Assembly (NCBI GenBank): GCA_028583685.1 | Contig: JAMXIF010000003.1 | Coordinates: forward strand, 58,468,780 to 58,532,779 | DNA length: 64,000 nucleotides | Direction of reading: 5' to 3' | From: Petaurus breviceps papuanus | Taxonomy: Eukaryota > Chordata > Mammalia > Diprotodontia > Petauridae | Shown here: piece after piece, positions 42,947 through 55,437 of the stretch | Position numbering within the stretch: position 1 is the stretch's first letter | Layout of the letters: each line of letters begins with the position of its first letter | Notes under the pieces: model-generated | The model's input: only the letters and a program-made list of their open reading frames with translations | Told to the model about the DNA's origin: nothing | The model's database searches: none | Made by a program: the position numbers and the translations under genes

Positions 42947-43415
42947 ATTAACAGCCTATTACTTGAATTTGAGCTCTTTGCCACAATAGAACTCTGCTTC
43001 CATATTGCAGAGAGCTATGTCCCAAATTGCTAGTGTTTTAGCAGCTGCCAGAGCTATTAGGAGGGTGCCCTCTCTGCAGCCCTCACAATCTCTGGCTCAC
43101 TGACCACACACCCCAGGACCACCACCCAAGACTGTGATCCAGATCCAAGCAGGTTAAAGCAAGATTGATTACCCCCTAAACACTCACTTCATCCCCCTGC
43201 GTTCTGGAGCCCAGGAGCTCTGGAAGCAGCCATGCTGCAGCCACTGCACCTCTGCCACTTCTCACCCCAGGGGCAAGAGCTAGATTGTGCTCTTTTCCAA
43301 ACAGCTCCAACAGGGGTTCTGACTGACCTTTTACTTTATTTTTGGTGTTTATGTGTTGATCAGTATGGAAACCACCACAGGTGCTGGTGATTCACTCTCC
43401 TGGAGTCTCTTCCCT

Positions 43416-44361
43416 ACCCTCCACTTTTTCAGATATGAGCCAAAGCCTAAGTTTTTCAGAATATTTCATCAGGGCATCAGGGTAGGAATTTAATGAGTTG
43501 AAGAGGACCATCTCAGTAGAGCTAAGGCCTTCATGGGCCAAACCCAACCCCAATTGCACATACACCCATGGGGCAACTATACAAAGGACTCAACATAATT
43601 CTGTGTCTAGATTCCTGGATGCATTTTCTATTTTGTGTATCCTTTTCTGAGTATGTGGCAAAACATTATCCTCAAGATGACATAATCAAGCTTAGAGGTG
43701 ATCTTGTGATTTTGACAGTGCAGGAGTCCATGAGGTCCATGGATTGGAATCTATTGGCTGACAGGGAAGTTTTTCCATTAAAGAAGATGGCTCCAGGCAG
43801 GATGAATTGAAGTTATTCAGAAAGTAGAAAGTTGACTGAAAAATGGCCATTCTTATTAGCAGTCCAAAAACCTGTTGTGTTTGTTTTTCTTGATGAGGTT
43901 TAAATATCTAGCATATTGAGAGTTCATAATGGGTCATTAGTCAAGTATTGAAATCTATCTTAAGCTGTGCTGTAAATCCACTTGGTGAATCCTTGTTTCT
44001 GTGTCCATTATCATTTTGTTTCTGTGTAGGAAAGAATGCCTTTTCCACACCTAATTCACTGTGTATGTTCAACATCTTTATACTCCCCTCTCTTGAGGAT
44101 CCTAGATATGAATGAAAGTTTAATTTTTTTGAATGATTTTTTTCCCTTCAGGGCTCTAGGGTAGGAGTTGAATAAATTAGAGTGTGAGGAAGAGGAATCT
44201 AGACCCTATCTCATTAAGTACTAAGCTTTCTTAGGACTGAACCCATCCTAGAAACATGCAAGAGTCCAAAACAGAGAGGACTCTTGTAAGAGGTAGTAGG
44301 CACAGTGTCGCTGTAATAGTGAAGCCAGCAGTGGTTTCTCTGTGTTACACATAGATTTTGT
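43416..44361. other. Unassigned stretch with an internal direct repeat
   Basis: 43460-43555 and 44150-44260 share anchors (tcag.gcatcagggtagga, gaagagga, actaagc...t...gg.c.aaaccca) about 700 bases apart. The 80-codon frame 43568-43810 has no recognisable domain. Confidence 0.35.
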
Positions 44362-44445
44362 ATTTGTTTTCCTAGAGTTGAGCATAGTTCCTGATTCATA
44401 GTAAGCATTTAATAAATGCTTGTTGACTTGAATTGACTTCAAGCC
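44362..44445 (+). mobile_element. L2 LINE 3' end scrap
   Basis: gttgagcatagttcctgatt, catagtaagcatttaataaatg and cttgttgacttgaattg are the L2 terminus. Confidence 0.6.
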
Positions 44446-44469
44446 TACCCTTCACCCTTTAACCTACCC

Positions 44470-44636
44470 CAGTGATGGGGAACCTGTGGCTCTCTAGGTT
44501 TGCAAGTGCAGCCCTTTGACTGAATATAAACTTCACAGAACATACCCTTGATAAAATGAATTTTTTTTTCTGTAAAACGTGGACTATCAAAAGACTATAC
44601 CCAAGAAGCTAAAAGGCCACAGGTTCCCTAGCCCTG
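44470..44636. mobile_element. hAT short non-autonomous DNA transposon (MITE)
   Basis: The terminal inverted repeats read CAGTGATGGGGAACCTGTGG on one end and, on the other strand from the right end, CAGGGCTAGGGAACCTGTGG. The middle (gcagccctttgactgaat, cttcacagaacat, then gtggactatcaaaag) is itself near-palindromic. The 8-base flanks acctaccc and ctctgccc agree at 5 of 8 positions, a plausible decayed 8-bp hAT duplication. 167 bp. Confidence 0.85.
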
Positions 44637-44689
44637 CTCTGCCCTATACTCTTCCTATTCCTACTCTGCTCTTATTAACTACAGAATTA

Positions 44690-45905
44690 AACTCCTAAAA
44701 ACATAATCTAGCTTTGATGTCTTGACTTCCTTAAGATTCAGTCATTCCAAAAATTCTGCTACCTGACTTTTATTCCCCTTTTAATTATTCTCTCTGATAT
44801 CATGAATAACTGCCCGATTATTATCTGTGTTAGCTTCTTCTTGTATTTTTCTCCCCCATCTTTCTATAGTATTTGACACTGACTATTCCCCATTTCTGAA
44901 TTTTTTTTCCTCTGTTAGTTGCCATAATACTTCTCCACTGTGGTTCTTTTACATTTCTAATAATTTTTTTCTAAACTTCATTCGCTGTGTTACTCTTCTT
45001 CATTCTACCCCATTAGTATAGACATTCCTTGAGGTTCTTTTTTTTTAAGCCCCCATTTATTGCTATATTTTCTCCCTTTTGGGACATCATCCATTCCCTT
45101 GGTTTCAAAGAACAGATGAATGCAGATAAATACTAAATGTATATCTCCAGCTTTGACTCCTATCTAGAGCTCGAATCATACATTTCTTACTTCCTAATGA
45201 ATTTTCTCACCTTGATATCCTCTTATAACCTCTAATTTAACATATCGAAGAATGAACTTCTTATTGTCAACTCAACTCCTACCCCTTCTCCCAATTTCCC
45301 AATTTTTCTTGACGGTTCTACTGATTTCCCAATCACTTAGATTTCAAAGCTCTTGGTCATTTATATGAATGCATACTCTGTAAGTCATATAACTTTGAAA
45401 GACCTCTGCATATATCATAGTGTTCAAAGGCAGTATGAACTTAGTTAATTCTATTGAAATAAAGCTTTGATGTTTTCCCTTTACACTCTTGCCTCTTCTT
45501 AGCTGCCAGCTATTTTTGTTTCTCCCTCCCCAAGTATCTCCATCATATATCTTATTTTAATTGATGTCACCCTCATTCAGATTGTATTACTATAACACCC
45601 TACCTTCTGAATTGTTGTGATGAAATTGTCATGATACAAAAATCTGATCATGTCATTCAACTAATCATATCTTTCAATGATATCTATTACCTACCAAACT
45701 CCTGTTATCTGAATGAAGGGCTTTTCAACATATCAAATGAAAAAAGATTTGTCCAGCCTTCATCTTTTTATAACACTTTAATTTTTTTTGTTGCTTATTT
45801 TTGTATTATAGTGATATGTGGACATGTCTTATGTTTCTTGGTAGAGGATAAGCTTTTGAAGGGAACAGATTATTGTTTTATTAACCTTGAGTTCCAAGTT
45901 AGGCT
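44690..45905 (+). mobile_element. L2 LINE, reverse-transcriptase region to 3' end
   Basis: Sense L2 text in order: ccattcccttggtttcaaag, gatgaatgcagataaatac, agctttgactcctatctag, gtcaactcaactcctacccc, then aatctgatcatgtcattcaac, tatctattacctaccaaac, and the 3' end gtagaggataagcttttgaa. Heavily decayed. Confidence 0.6.
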
Positions 45906-46829
45906 GCCATTTTATGCACTTACCCACAGAGTATGGTAGAGTATATATTAGTTTAATGACTTTAATTCTTTGATTCAGTAGAGGAGTTCTCACCTTATAA
46001 AGGTATCAAGACTCAAGTGAATTAATTTAAGTGGGGTAGATCAACTCAATTGCTTCCCACGCCCTTTAGCTTTATTCCCCGCAGAGCTAGTATAATGACT
46101 TATACATAAGAATACAATAAATGTGTGCTGAATTGAGAAAATTCAAGTTACTCAAGATATTTCATTTTTCATCACTTTAGAGAAGATTTGCACACAAACG
46201 GCCACAAATATAAAATTCAGTTAACCAGAAATAACTGCTACCATTAGTAACAGCTATGGTATGATAATGAATATATTCATACAGTCTGTGTCCTATATAA
46301 CATCTACTTCTATACTCTAAACTAATCTATGGAAGTAGTACCTTTCACTCTTCTGTGACCTACTCTTTGAAAGGTTTTGAGCTCTGCTATCCAAATTTGA
46401 AATTACTTTATACCAATGTCCAATATAAGAGGCTTCTGATATATTATCACAATCATGTAGTATATTAGTGGGGTTCTAAAGGAATAACTTAAATTGGAGG
46501 AATTTCAGAGTAAATATTTGGTTCATAATGATCCTTTTGAGTACCCATCAACATTTAACATAAAGAACCCTTCTCATTCTAGTTGTAAAGGGCTAAATCT
46601 AGTGATGATTACCAATAAGTAATGTAAATTTTCTAGGTTATGTAAAACTCCTCAGCTTATAAACCACTTGTTTCCTACTAGGCCTCCTTCCCTATTAAAA
46701 AATTGAGAGCTCTTTGATAAATCTTTAACTTATTGATAAATCTTCCAAAGAGTCTGAAAATTAAGTTATGATTTAAATGCTGGGAGAATTTGACTGAATG
46801 GTCCATATTTCCAATTAACCAATTCTACC
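45906..46829. other. Mostly unassigned stretch
   Basis: A scrap of L2 3' end is visible at 46085-46143 (aatacaataaatgtgtgctg, aattgag). The remainder is AT-rich without a recognisable element. Confidence 0.35.
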
Positions 46830-47105
46830 TCCCTGCCTTTCCCCAACTGGAATGCTTTCCCTGCCTCACTTCTGCTTATAGAATACCTTACTTTATTCAA
46901 AGCACAACTCAGGAGCCACCTCTTACAGGAAACTTTTCCGGATAACCACAATTATTTTGTATTTACATTTCTTCATACGCATTGTTTTCTTCATGTAATA
47001 TCTAAGTTTTCTGCTGTTAGGGACAATTTCATTTTTTGTCTTTATATTTTCAGCACTTAGCAGAGTAAATTGAACAAAGCTGACTCTCAATCAATATGTG
47101 GTACA
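46830..47105 (+). mobile_element. L2 LINE 3' end
   Basis: ccccaactggaatgctttcc, caaagcacaactcaggagcc, acctcttacaggaaacttttc, gctgttagggacaatttc, ttcagcacttagcagagt. Confidence 0.75.
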
Positions 47106-47344
47106 TTATAACCAATAGAAAATTTCCTTTGTATTATTAAAGTAAATATTTTCTTACTTGGTATGACAGATTCTATTCAAAAGTTATTTTTTGCTAGCAT
47201 TATATGCACTAAGGTACTAGTGATGTACACACTCACCAAAGTAATTGAAATTACTTAAGGGAACAAATGGTTTCATTTCTCTTTGAACAATAGCAAAAAT
47301 ACACAAGGATTTACCAGATCGTATATAAGAAAATTTTAGTAGAA
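47106..47344. other. Unassigned AT-rich stretch
   Basis: No element recognised. Confidence 0.3.
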
Positions 47345-47540
47345 CAATAAGACAGATTTGGAATGGGTATCAAAGGTCATCTCATGAAATCCCTCTCCCT
47401 ACTATGCACAAAAGTAAAGTGAAATCAAGCAGTAAAGGGATTTGTCCAAACTCTAACAGGTAGTAAATATTGGAACTTGGATTTGAACATGGGTACTGTT
47501 CTGACTTTAAATCAAATTCCCTCTCTACCCAATTTCATCC
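47345..47540 (-). mobile_element. MIR-like SINE
   Basis: Antisense text: tttggaatgggtatcaaagg, tcatctcatgaaatccctc, gtaaagggatttgtccaaac, cttggatttgaacatgggtac. Confidence 0.5.
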
Positions 47541-48474
47541 TGAGTAGGAAGTACATTGTGTCCATTAGAACTAAATAATAAGGAGGAGGAAGAGGAAAGG
47601 AAAGAAGCTGAAAATGAAAACAAAATGTAATTAAAAATAAAAGTGAAAAACGCTCTTAAATAACAGGGTAATTATAACTTTGGAGCTCTGCTTAGGAATC
47701 TACACAATAGACCATACAGATTCTTTTTGGTCTCACTGTCTTTATTTTACAGTTTATGGCTTATACTAATGACTACTTTCTACCCAACTGTATTTCTATC
47801 CCCTCATGCTCTCACCTGCTGCTTCTGCCTGTTCTGCCTGAAGGCACAGCTGCAGCATTGGCTGAGGAGAGAACCTTCAGGAAGTTTGATCTAATTGATG
47901 GCTTTCCAGTGATTAAAACCCCTAAAATAGAGTGGACATCTGCCCATTTGGCCAGGTTTTACACAAGATTTCCCTACCCCCAAACATCTCTATACTACCT
48001 ACTCAGCTAATGACAAAAATCCTTTAATAGAAGATTTGTAACTTCACAATGAGAAACAAGGCTGATCTAACTTAAATGACATTAATATATAAATGCCTGA
48101 TAACAGATTTTATTTTCTGAGATCAGGTTGGAAATAAGAAAGAGGTTCTAGACAAGTTAATGAAAGGAGAAGGACCAGTGGAAGGAAAACCGGCTGAAAG
48201 GCAATGAGTAATTGTAATTTGGGCTGTGACTTTGCCTGTGGTGAGCCCTGAAGATGAGAGATTTTTTTCAACAGGAGCCAAAAGAATTTGAACAGAGGTG
48301 AATTTACCTGGACTAATGTTTTAGAAATATTCTTTTCAGGTTCAATTTCTAGACTGACCTACTTTGCTGATGAGGTGATGGCTAGAAAATTTGGAAGTGA
48401 TATCCCCTAAGATGTGGAGAAATGAGAAGTCATACATCCCTGTCTCCCCACTTTCCACCAGAGATAGCATCATA
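47541..48474. other. Unassigned stretch with one 84-codon frame
   Basis: The frame 47756-48010 follows a good pyrimidine tract and acceptor-like tttattttacag (47742-47753) but has no recognisable domain and no good donor. No element recognised. Confidence 0.3.
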
Positions 48475-48579
48475 AAAATCACATAATTTGAGAGTTGGAA
48501 GAAACTTTAGTAACCACTTAGTCTGACATATGCACAGAAGGAAACCTTACTATAATATATCTAATAAGTTTTTATCTAG

Positions 48580-48715
48580 CAGGGGTGGGGAACCTGCTAC
48601 ATTGAGGCTACATGTGGTCCTCTAGATCCTCAAGTGTGGCCATTTGACATAGGGCTGGTAAAAATTCTGTGGACATTCCCCTCTTTTTAATGTCCCTCTG
48701 AAATGTGGAACCAGG
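48580..48715. mobile_element. hAT MITE, one end only
   Basis: Starts CAGGGGTGGGGAACCTG after the hAT-target-like tatctag, then ctacatgtggtcctctag, atcctcaagtgtggcc, atttgac. Same family as 44470-44636; the second terminus is not recognisable. Confidence 0.75.
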
Positions 48716-49879
48716 TACTGAACGTTATTCTAAACGTAACCTGATGAAGGTTCATCACCTTTTCCAAGAAAGTATGCCTCTCAGACCAAGACTGCATTAT
48801 CTCTTTTTTGACCATCACAACTTACTGCCTATTTATATTGAGCTTCTTGTTCACTGAAACCCTAGATCTTTTCCAGAACAACTGTTAAACTGTGTCTTCC
48901 TTATTTTGTATATATGAGGTAGATTGTTTTTGCACCCAAGTCAAACACTTTATACTCTTCATTATTCAATTTCCCCTTATTGGATTCAACCTGGCCTCCA
49001 GTCTGTTAACTGTCTTTCCCAGAGTTGTTCCATCTGCAAATTTAATCAATATACCATCTATGCCTTTGTCCAAGACATCAATAAATTTGTTAAATAGCAC
49101 AAGGCCAAGCATAGATCCCTGTGGTCTTCCATACAGACTTCCTGACATGACTTTGAACTATTGACAACTACTCTTTGAGTCTGATCATTAGTATTGAAAC
49201 CATTTAATTCTATTATTTTCTGGTTCCTGTCTCTTAATATTCCCACAAAAGAAGAACATAAAATGCTTAATCAAAAGCTTTCCTAAAATCTAGGTAAACT
49301 ATGTACAAATCATTCTCATAATCTTTTTAAGACATCCAATAAAAACTTTTGATCTAGTATGACCTGTTCTTAATGAAGCCATTCTGGGTCTTTGTAATTA
49401 TGGCTTCCATTTCCAGATATTTCTGATCATCTCTTTAATGCTCAATCTAGAATCTTCTCAGGAATTGAATTCAGGTTTACTGGTGTAAATTTTTGTAAAT
49501 GCTGTTTTCTTATCTTTTTTTTTAAATGGAGCACCTACCCTTCTCCAATCTTGTGGCTCCTCTCTCATTTTCCATACATTTGCAAATATCCCTGACATTG
49601 TCTTAGCAAATATATCTGCCAATTCTTTTGGGACTCAGGGATGTGGATCCTCTGGCCCAGGTGACCTGAATTCATCAATGACAGATTCATACTTTCTTAT
49701 GAATTGTTTACTCATCTCTGAATGTCAAATCTCTTTTAGCCATTTTTCCCCTATAAATTCCAATGTAGAGGTCATTCTCTTTGGCAAAGAAAACAGAATC
49801 AAAATAAGACTTGCACATCTCTCACTTCTGTTGTTGATATTATTGTCTCATCCAGCTCAAGAAATGGTCATATACCTCC

Positions 49880-50610
49880 CTTGATTGCCCTTGTACCTTT
49901 TCTTATACATGTCCCTTCTCTCCTGAGAATAGCCAACCATCCTGGTGCAGGCCCTTATCATCTGCTGAATTATTGCAATAGCCTGATGGCAGGTTTCCCT
50001 TCTTTAAATTTCTCCCTACTCCAGTCCCTCAAATCATCTGTCAACATGATCTTCATAAAGCAGATCTGACATGTTGCCCTCCTATGCAATCAACTTCAGT
50101 GGTCACTACAACCCAAATAATGTAAAATAAATATAAAATCCTCTCATTTTAAAAAATCCTCCATAAATGGCCACCTCCTACCTTTCCAGTCTTCCTGTGT
50201 CTCATACTCAGTGACACTGGCTTTATTCTATTTGCACATGACCCTCTATCTCCCAACTCTGGGCATTTTTCACTGGCTATAGCTATGCCTGCAGTGTATT
50301 CCCCCCTGAAATCTGTCCCCTGGTACCCTGGCTTCCTTCTCAGCTAAAAGGTTTCCATCAGAAGCCTTTCCCAGTCCTCCTTAAACTTACTGCCTTCCCT
50401 CTGAGACATCTTCCTATTTATCCTGTGTGTATTTTATTTGTGCATGATTGTTGCAAAGTTATCTCCCCTGTTAGACTGTGAGCTCTTTGGGGACATGGAC
50501 TAGATTTTGTTTTGTTTTGTTTTTTGGCCTTTCTTCATATCCCTGATGCTTAGCATAGTGTCTGAGATATAGCAGGTGTTTAAAAAAACACTTGTTGATA
50601 ATAACTATTA
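49880..50610 (+). mobile_element. L2 LINE 3' portion inserted in L3
   Basis: catctgctgaattattgcaat, agcctgatggcaggtttcc, atcttcataaagcagatctg, then ccaactctgggcatttttc, cattagaagcctttccc-like text, gactgtgagctctttgggg, cagcaggtgtttaaaaaaac. It separates two parts of the antisense L3. Confidence 0.75.
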
Positions 50611-51480
50611 ATTGTTCTTCCTTCATAATTAAAACAAAGTTGTTTTTTGTTTTCAACTTCCCTTGCTAGTCTCAGCTTAATCTAATCTTTAGTTTTCCTG
50701 AAACTATTTTAATAGGTGATTGTCACTGTGTTATAATCAACCTCTGTAACTTGGTCATGCTTCCATCTTATATACCTCTTTTAAAAAACTCTAAGTTAAC
50801 AAAGTCTCTGTACATCCACATTGGTCTATTTAGATAAATCAGATTTTTCTTTCTCACAGGAATTCCTTTTCTCTATTTCTCCAGAATTTTATTCTTAACT
50901 ATCTCATACCCCTTCTGGTCCAATTTCTTCCATTGCATTTTAGTGCATAGGATCCCAACAAAATTTTCTCTGAATTTTTTTCAAATTTGCTTTCCCCAAA
51001 TCTAAGGTGCATGTCAGACAACACCTAGATTTCTTCTTCTATATCACAAATTCTAGGAGATAATAGTGACTTACTTTAGTGTTCCTATTATTTACACCTC
51101 AACATCCCCATCCTAAGAATCAGGTACAGAATATAATTTCTATTTATTCTTGCCACTTCAAGAGAATGTAATTACCACTAAGGGAAGGCAATAGTTATTA
51201 ATTCCTCCGCTTTTTTTCATTCCAAGGTTCCAGTATATATCTGGATAACTGAAACCACTTACTATTATATCATAGCTCTATGTGAGACTCATGATGTATT
51301 TCCCATATTCTTCACCTAGTTCCTTTCATCCTGACAGTCTGTAGTTTACTTGAACAATAAAATCACTTTTGTTTTTCCTTCCATTGACATTTATCCACAT
51401 ATTTTCTATATGGGTTTCCCTATTCTTGTTCCCAAATTTCCTCAAAAAAGCGTAATTTCTTATTAAAAGCTATTTTTCAG

Positions 51481-51643
51481 GGGGTGGCTAGGTGGCACAG
51501 TGAGTAGAGCACTGGCCCTGGAGTCAGGAGAACCTGAGTTCAAATCCGACTTCAGACACTTAACACAAAAACTAGTCATGTGACCTTGGGCAAGTCACTT
51601 AACCCGAACTGTCCTCCCCCCCAATAAAAGCAAAAAAAAAAAA
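51481..51643 (+). mobile_element. tRNA-headed SINE, short type (sense)
   Basis: ggggtggctaggtggcacag, gagttcaaatccgacttcag, gtgaccttgggcaagtcac, cttaacccgaactgtcctcc, A run. The duplication ctatttttcagg and ctatttttaagg flanks it. Confidence 0.93.
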
Positions 51644-51699
51644 CCTATTTTTAAGGGGCGGTTCCAAAAAACAAAACCAAAAAATTAAAAAAATATATA

Positions 51700-51858
51700 T
51701 TTTGGGGGGCAGCTATGTGACGCAGTGAATAGAGCACCAGCCCTGGAATCAGAGAATCTGAGTTCAAATATGGACATTTTACACTTACTAACTGTGTGAC
51801 CTTGGGCAAGTCACAACCTCAATTGTCCTGCCTTCCCACTTCCAAAAAGTAAAAAAAA
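51700..51858 (+). mobile_element. tRNA-headed SINE, short type (sense)
   Basis: ggggggcagctatgtgacgc, gagttcaaatatgg, gtgaccttgggcaagtcac, cctcaattgtcctgcc. Its A-rich tail leads into the GATA repeat. Confidence 0.9.
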
Positions 51859-51859
51859 T

Positions 51860-51908
<49 letters not shown>

Positions 51909-51925
51909 GATATAGATATATATTT
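51859..51925. repeat. (GATA)n microsatellite
   Basis: About a dozen TAGA units followed by TA runs, probably grown from the SINE tail. Confidence 0.95.
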
Positions 51926-53010
51926 ACATGTAAAATTTTTTTAACATTTATTTCTTTTTAAATTTTGATTTCCAAATGCTCTCCTTCCTATTCTCCTCTA
52001 CTGCCTCATTGAGAAGGCAAGCAATTTCATATAGGCTATATGGGTACAAGTCAAGCAAACATGTTTCCATATAAGTCATGTTGTGAAATAAAACACAGAT
52101 CAAAAAGATGAAACAAACAAGAAAAATTAAAACCAAAAAAGTATGCTTCTATGTGAAGTCATATTCCATCAATTCTTTCTCTGGAGGCAGATAGCATATT
52201 TCATCATAAATCCTTTGAAATTGTCTTAGATCACTGCATTGCCAAGAATAACTAAATCATTCCAGTTGATAATTGTATAATATTGCTGTTACTGTGTACA
52301 ATGTCCTCCTGGTTCTGCTCACTTCATTTTGCAACAGTTCATGTAAGTCTGCCCAGGTTTTTCTGAAAGCATTCTACTTATCATTTCTTAGAGTATCTCA
52401 TCACAATCATATACAACAGCTTTTTCATTAATTCCTCATTTGATGGACATCTCAATTTCTAATTCTTTGCTACCACAAAAAGGAGCTACTATAAACATTT
52501 TTGTACATTTAGGTTCTTCCCCCCTCCTCCTTTTTTAAAAATATCTGATATACAGATGTAGTAATGATATATCTGGGTCAAAGGGTATATAGAAATTTAC
52601 AGCCCTTTGGACATCGTTCCAAATTGGTATCGAGAATGTTTGAATCACTTCAAAATTCCACATTAGTGTTAGTGTGCCGATTTTTCCACATCCCTTCCAA
52701 AATTTATCATATTTCTTTTCTTTTTCATTAGCTAACCTGATAGGTGTGAGGTGGTATCTTAGATCTGTTTTAATTTGCATTTCAGAGCTGTTTTAATTTA
52801 CATTTCTCTAATCAATAGTGATTTAGATAATTTTTTATAACTATTAATAGCTTTGATTTCTTTACCTGAAAACTACTTATTCATATCCTTTGACTATTTA
52901 TCAATTGGGGAATGACTTGTATTCTTATAAGTTTCTTTATAAAGTTCTCTACATATTTGAGAAATTTTTTATCAGAAAAACTTGTCTGAATTTTTTTTCA
53001 CAGTTATGAT
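51926..53010 (-). mobile_element. L1 3' UTR and tail (antisense)
   Basis: gttgtgaaataaaacacagatc, gaagcatacttt-type text, ttctttctctggaggcagat, gttctgctcacttcattttgc, gatggacatctcaatttc, ataggtgtgaggtggtatc, caattggggaatgacttg. A short local duplication of ctgttttaatttgcatttc lies near 52770-52805. Confidence 0.85.
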
Positions 53011-55437
53011 TACTGTGAATTCCACCCCCCCCCATCTAATTTACCTCCCTGTCCCTTCTCACAAGTATTTTGCTTCTGACTTACTGCCTCTCCCAATCTG
53101 TTCTCCCTTCTATCACCACACACACTTATCTCATCCTCTTCCTCTCCTGTTTACCTGATGGGTAAGATATATTTCTATACCCAACTGAGTGTGCATGGTA
53201 TCTCCTCTTTCAGTCAATTCCAATGAGAGTAACATTTAAGCATGTGAAAGGTCTTCTGTGATTCTTTATTATTTATGTGAGATAATTTACCTTACTCTGT
53301 GTTTCCCTTCCCCCTTCTCCTAGTCTATACCTATTTCTCTCATATCATCCCATCATAGTCATCCTTCTTTCTCACACTTTTAATTTTATTTTTAGACATC
53401 ATTCCATCATAGTCAACTCACACTGTACCCTCTGTTTATGTATACTACTTCTGACTGCCCTAATAATGTTAAAGGAATTAAAATCTTCCCATTTAAAAAA
53501 GCAAAAAGTTTTACTGTAATTAATCACTTTTTATTTTTCTTTCCTGTTTACTAGTTTGTGCTTCACCGGAGTCTTATATTTGAAAGTCAAATCTTCTATT
53601 CCATTCTGATCTTTTCATCAGGAATGCTTGAAAGTCCTCCATTTCATTGAATACCCATTTTCCCTGGAAGGATTATACTCAAATTTGTTGTGTAGGTAAT
53701 TCTTGGTTGTAATTCTATCTTCCTTGTCTTCCAGAATATCATATTCAAATCACTCTGAACCTTTCATATAAAAGCTGCCATATCTTGTGCTATCCTGATT
53801 GTGGCTCCACAAATTTGTTGTTGTGTTTTTTTTTTTCTGACTTGCAGCATTTTCTCCTTGACTGGGAGCTCCAAAATTTGGCTATGATATTCCTGAGAGT
53901 TTTCCTTTTGAATTCTCTTCCAGGAGATGATCAGTGAATTCTCTCCATTTCTATTTTTCCCTCTGGTTCTAGGATATCGGGGCAGTTTTACTTGATAATT
54001 TCTGGAAAGATGACATCTAGGCTCTTTTTTTTGATCATGGTTTTCATATAGTCCAATAATGCTTAAATTATTTCCCCTGGATTTACTTTCTAGGTCAGTT
54101 GTTTTCCCATGAGATATTTAACATCATTCCACTTTGTCATTCCTTTCCTGTTTTTTGATGTCTCATGGAGTCATTAGCTCTTCCTTTCCCAATTCTAGTT
54201 TTTAAGGAGCTATTTTCTTTGGTTAGCTTTCTACCTCCTTTTGCATTTGACCAATCTTACTTTTTAAGGAGATCTTTTTTCATTATATTTTTGTACATCT
54301 TTTATTTCCATTTTTCAAATTCTGATTTTTTTAAGAGTTTCTTCACTGGATTTTTGTACCTATTTAGCCATTTGCCCTATTCAGTTTTTAAGGGACTATT
54401 CAGGTTTTGTTTTGTTTTCTGTGTGTGTGTACCTCCTTTACCAAGTTGTTGTCTCTTTTCCCATAACTATCTTGCATCATTCTCATTTCTTTTCAAAAAT
54501 TTTTCCTCTACCTTGCTTATTTGATTTTGAAAATCCTTTTTGACTTCTTCCAGGTATTCCTTTTCAATCTTGAGACCATTTCACATTTTTCTTTGAGGCC
54601 TTAGATATAGCTGTTTTGACATTTTGTATTCTTCTGAGTTTGTGTTTTACTCTTTCCCTGTCACTATAGTAACATTCTATGAACACTCTGTGTGTGTGTG
54701 TGTCTATGTCTGTATGTCTGTGTGTGTGAGAGAGAATGAGAGATGTGTGTGCATGCTCTTTTGTCTAATTTTTTTATGACATTTAACTTTATGCTAAAGT
54801 TGGGATCTGCTCTGGAGGTAGACAGGACACTGTCCCAAGCTTCAGGATTTTCATGCTGCTAAATTCTGATCTAATTCTTCAGTACTTCCAAGGTGGTATG
54901 GTCTAAAGAGAGTGGTGGTCATTCCCTTCCTGGTCTTTGCTCTTGTCCTTGAAGTGATCACAAGCACTTTTTTCTGCTCTAGCATAGTGACCAGGATGAC
55001 TGTACCACTGGGACTGTTTTTATGTGATAGTGTTCCTCCTTGCCTTAGGACTTTAATCCAGAACTTTGTATGGGCAATATAGCAGAGTCCTGTACCAAAT
55101 GCCAGAAGACATCCCCCGACACCTCCTTCTGACCAGTTGTCCATCCCCCTTTCTGTCTTTGGGTTGAGAATTCTGGAAAGCCCTGCTGCTGATTCAGTTG
55201 CCCCCAAAGCCTTTTGCAAGCTTGCTAGGGTGCAGTCTACACTGAACTGTTTTCCACTCTCACCTCAGGGCAACAGACCTTTCCTACTGACCTAAATTAT
55301 CTTGGCCTGGAAGATTGTTTTATCTCATTCTTTTGCTGCTTCTGCCACTCCAGAATGCATTTGGTGACATTATTTTAAAGTTGTTTGGAGGGGAATTTGG
55401 GATAGCTCAAGTGAGCTACAGCATGTTGGCTCTTCCC
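53011..55437 (-). mobile_element. L1/HAL1 ORF1 relic with 5' UTR (antisense)
   Basis: 53011-53560 parallels the post-ORF1 region of the 40-kb HAL1-like block (gagataatttaccttactct, ttttaattttatttttagac, tttgaaagtcaaatcttc). 53640-54110 is ORF1 C-terminal and RNA-binding domain text (catttctccttgactggg-type, ctctggttctaggatatc, tggatttactttctagg). 54180-54600 is the coiled coil. 54650-55437 is a 5' UTR whose minus-strand start reads gggggaagagccaacatgct, i.e. a complete 5' end. A (TG)n run lies at 54684-54740. Confidence 0.75.

Larger units (their letters stand above)
40085..43415 (-). mobile_element. HAL1-like (half-L1) block with duplicated ORF1 parts
   Basis: On the minus strand the order is: L1-type 5' UTR (43415-42947), ORF1 N-terminus (42946-42713), two tandem coiled-coil blocks (42710-42420 and 42365-42090), RNA-binding and C-terminal domains (42090-41710), an A-rich tail (T run 41672-41705), a second copy of the RNA-binding and C-terminal domains (41670-41250), then a long 3' region ending near 40085. 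No ORF2 text is present anywhere, which is what defines HAL1-type elements. A TA/AC microsatellite lies at 40900-41015. Confidence 0.75.

Noticed and set aside
43568-43810. 80-codon frame reading ...SFSEYVAKHYPQDDIIKLRGD...
   Set aside because: Not recognised, no splice or promoter context, and it sits in a stretch flanked by a weak direct repeat; kept as unassigned.
47756-48010. 84-codon frame after a good acceptor-like tttattttacag
   Set aside because: No recognisable protein, no convincing donor and no neighbouring exon; compatible with chance.
54851-55219. 122-codon minus-strand frame upstream of an ORF1 relic
   Set aside because: It lies in an L1/HAL1 5' UTR, which is GC-richer and prone to long chance frames; no similarity recognised to any ORF0-like or known protein.
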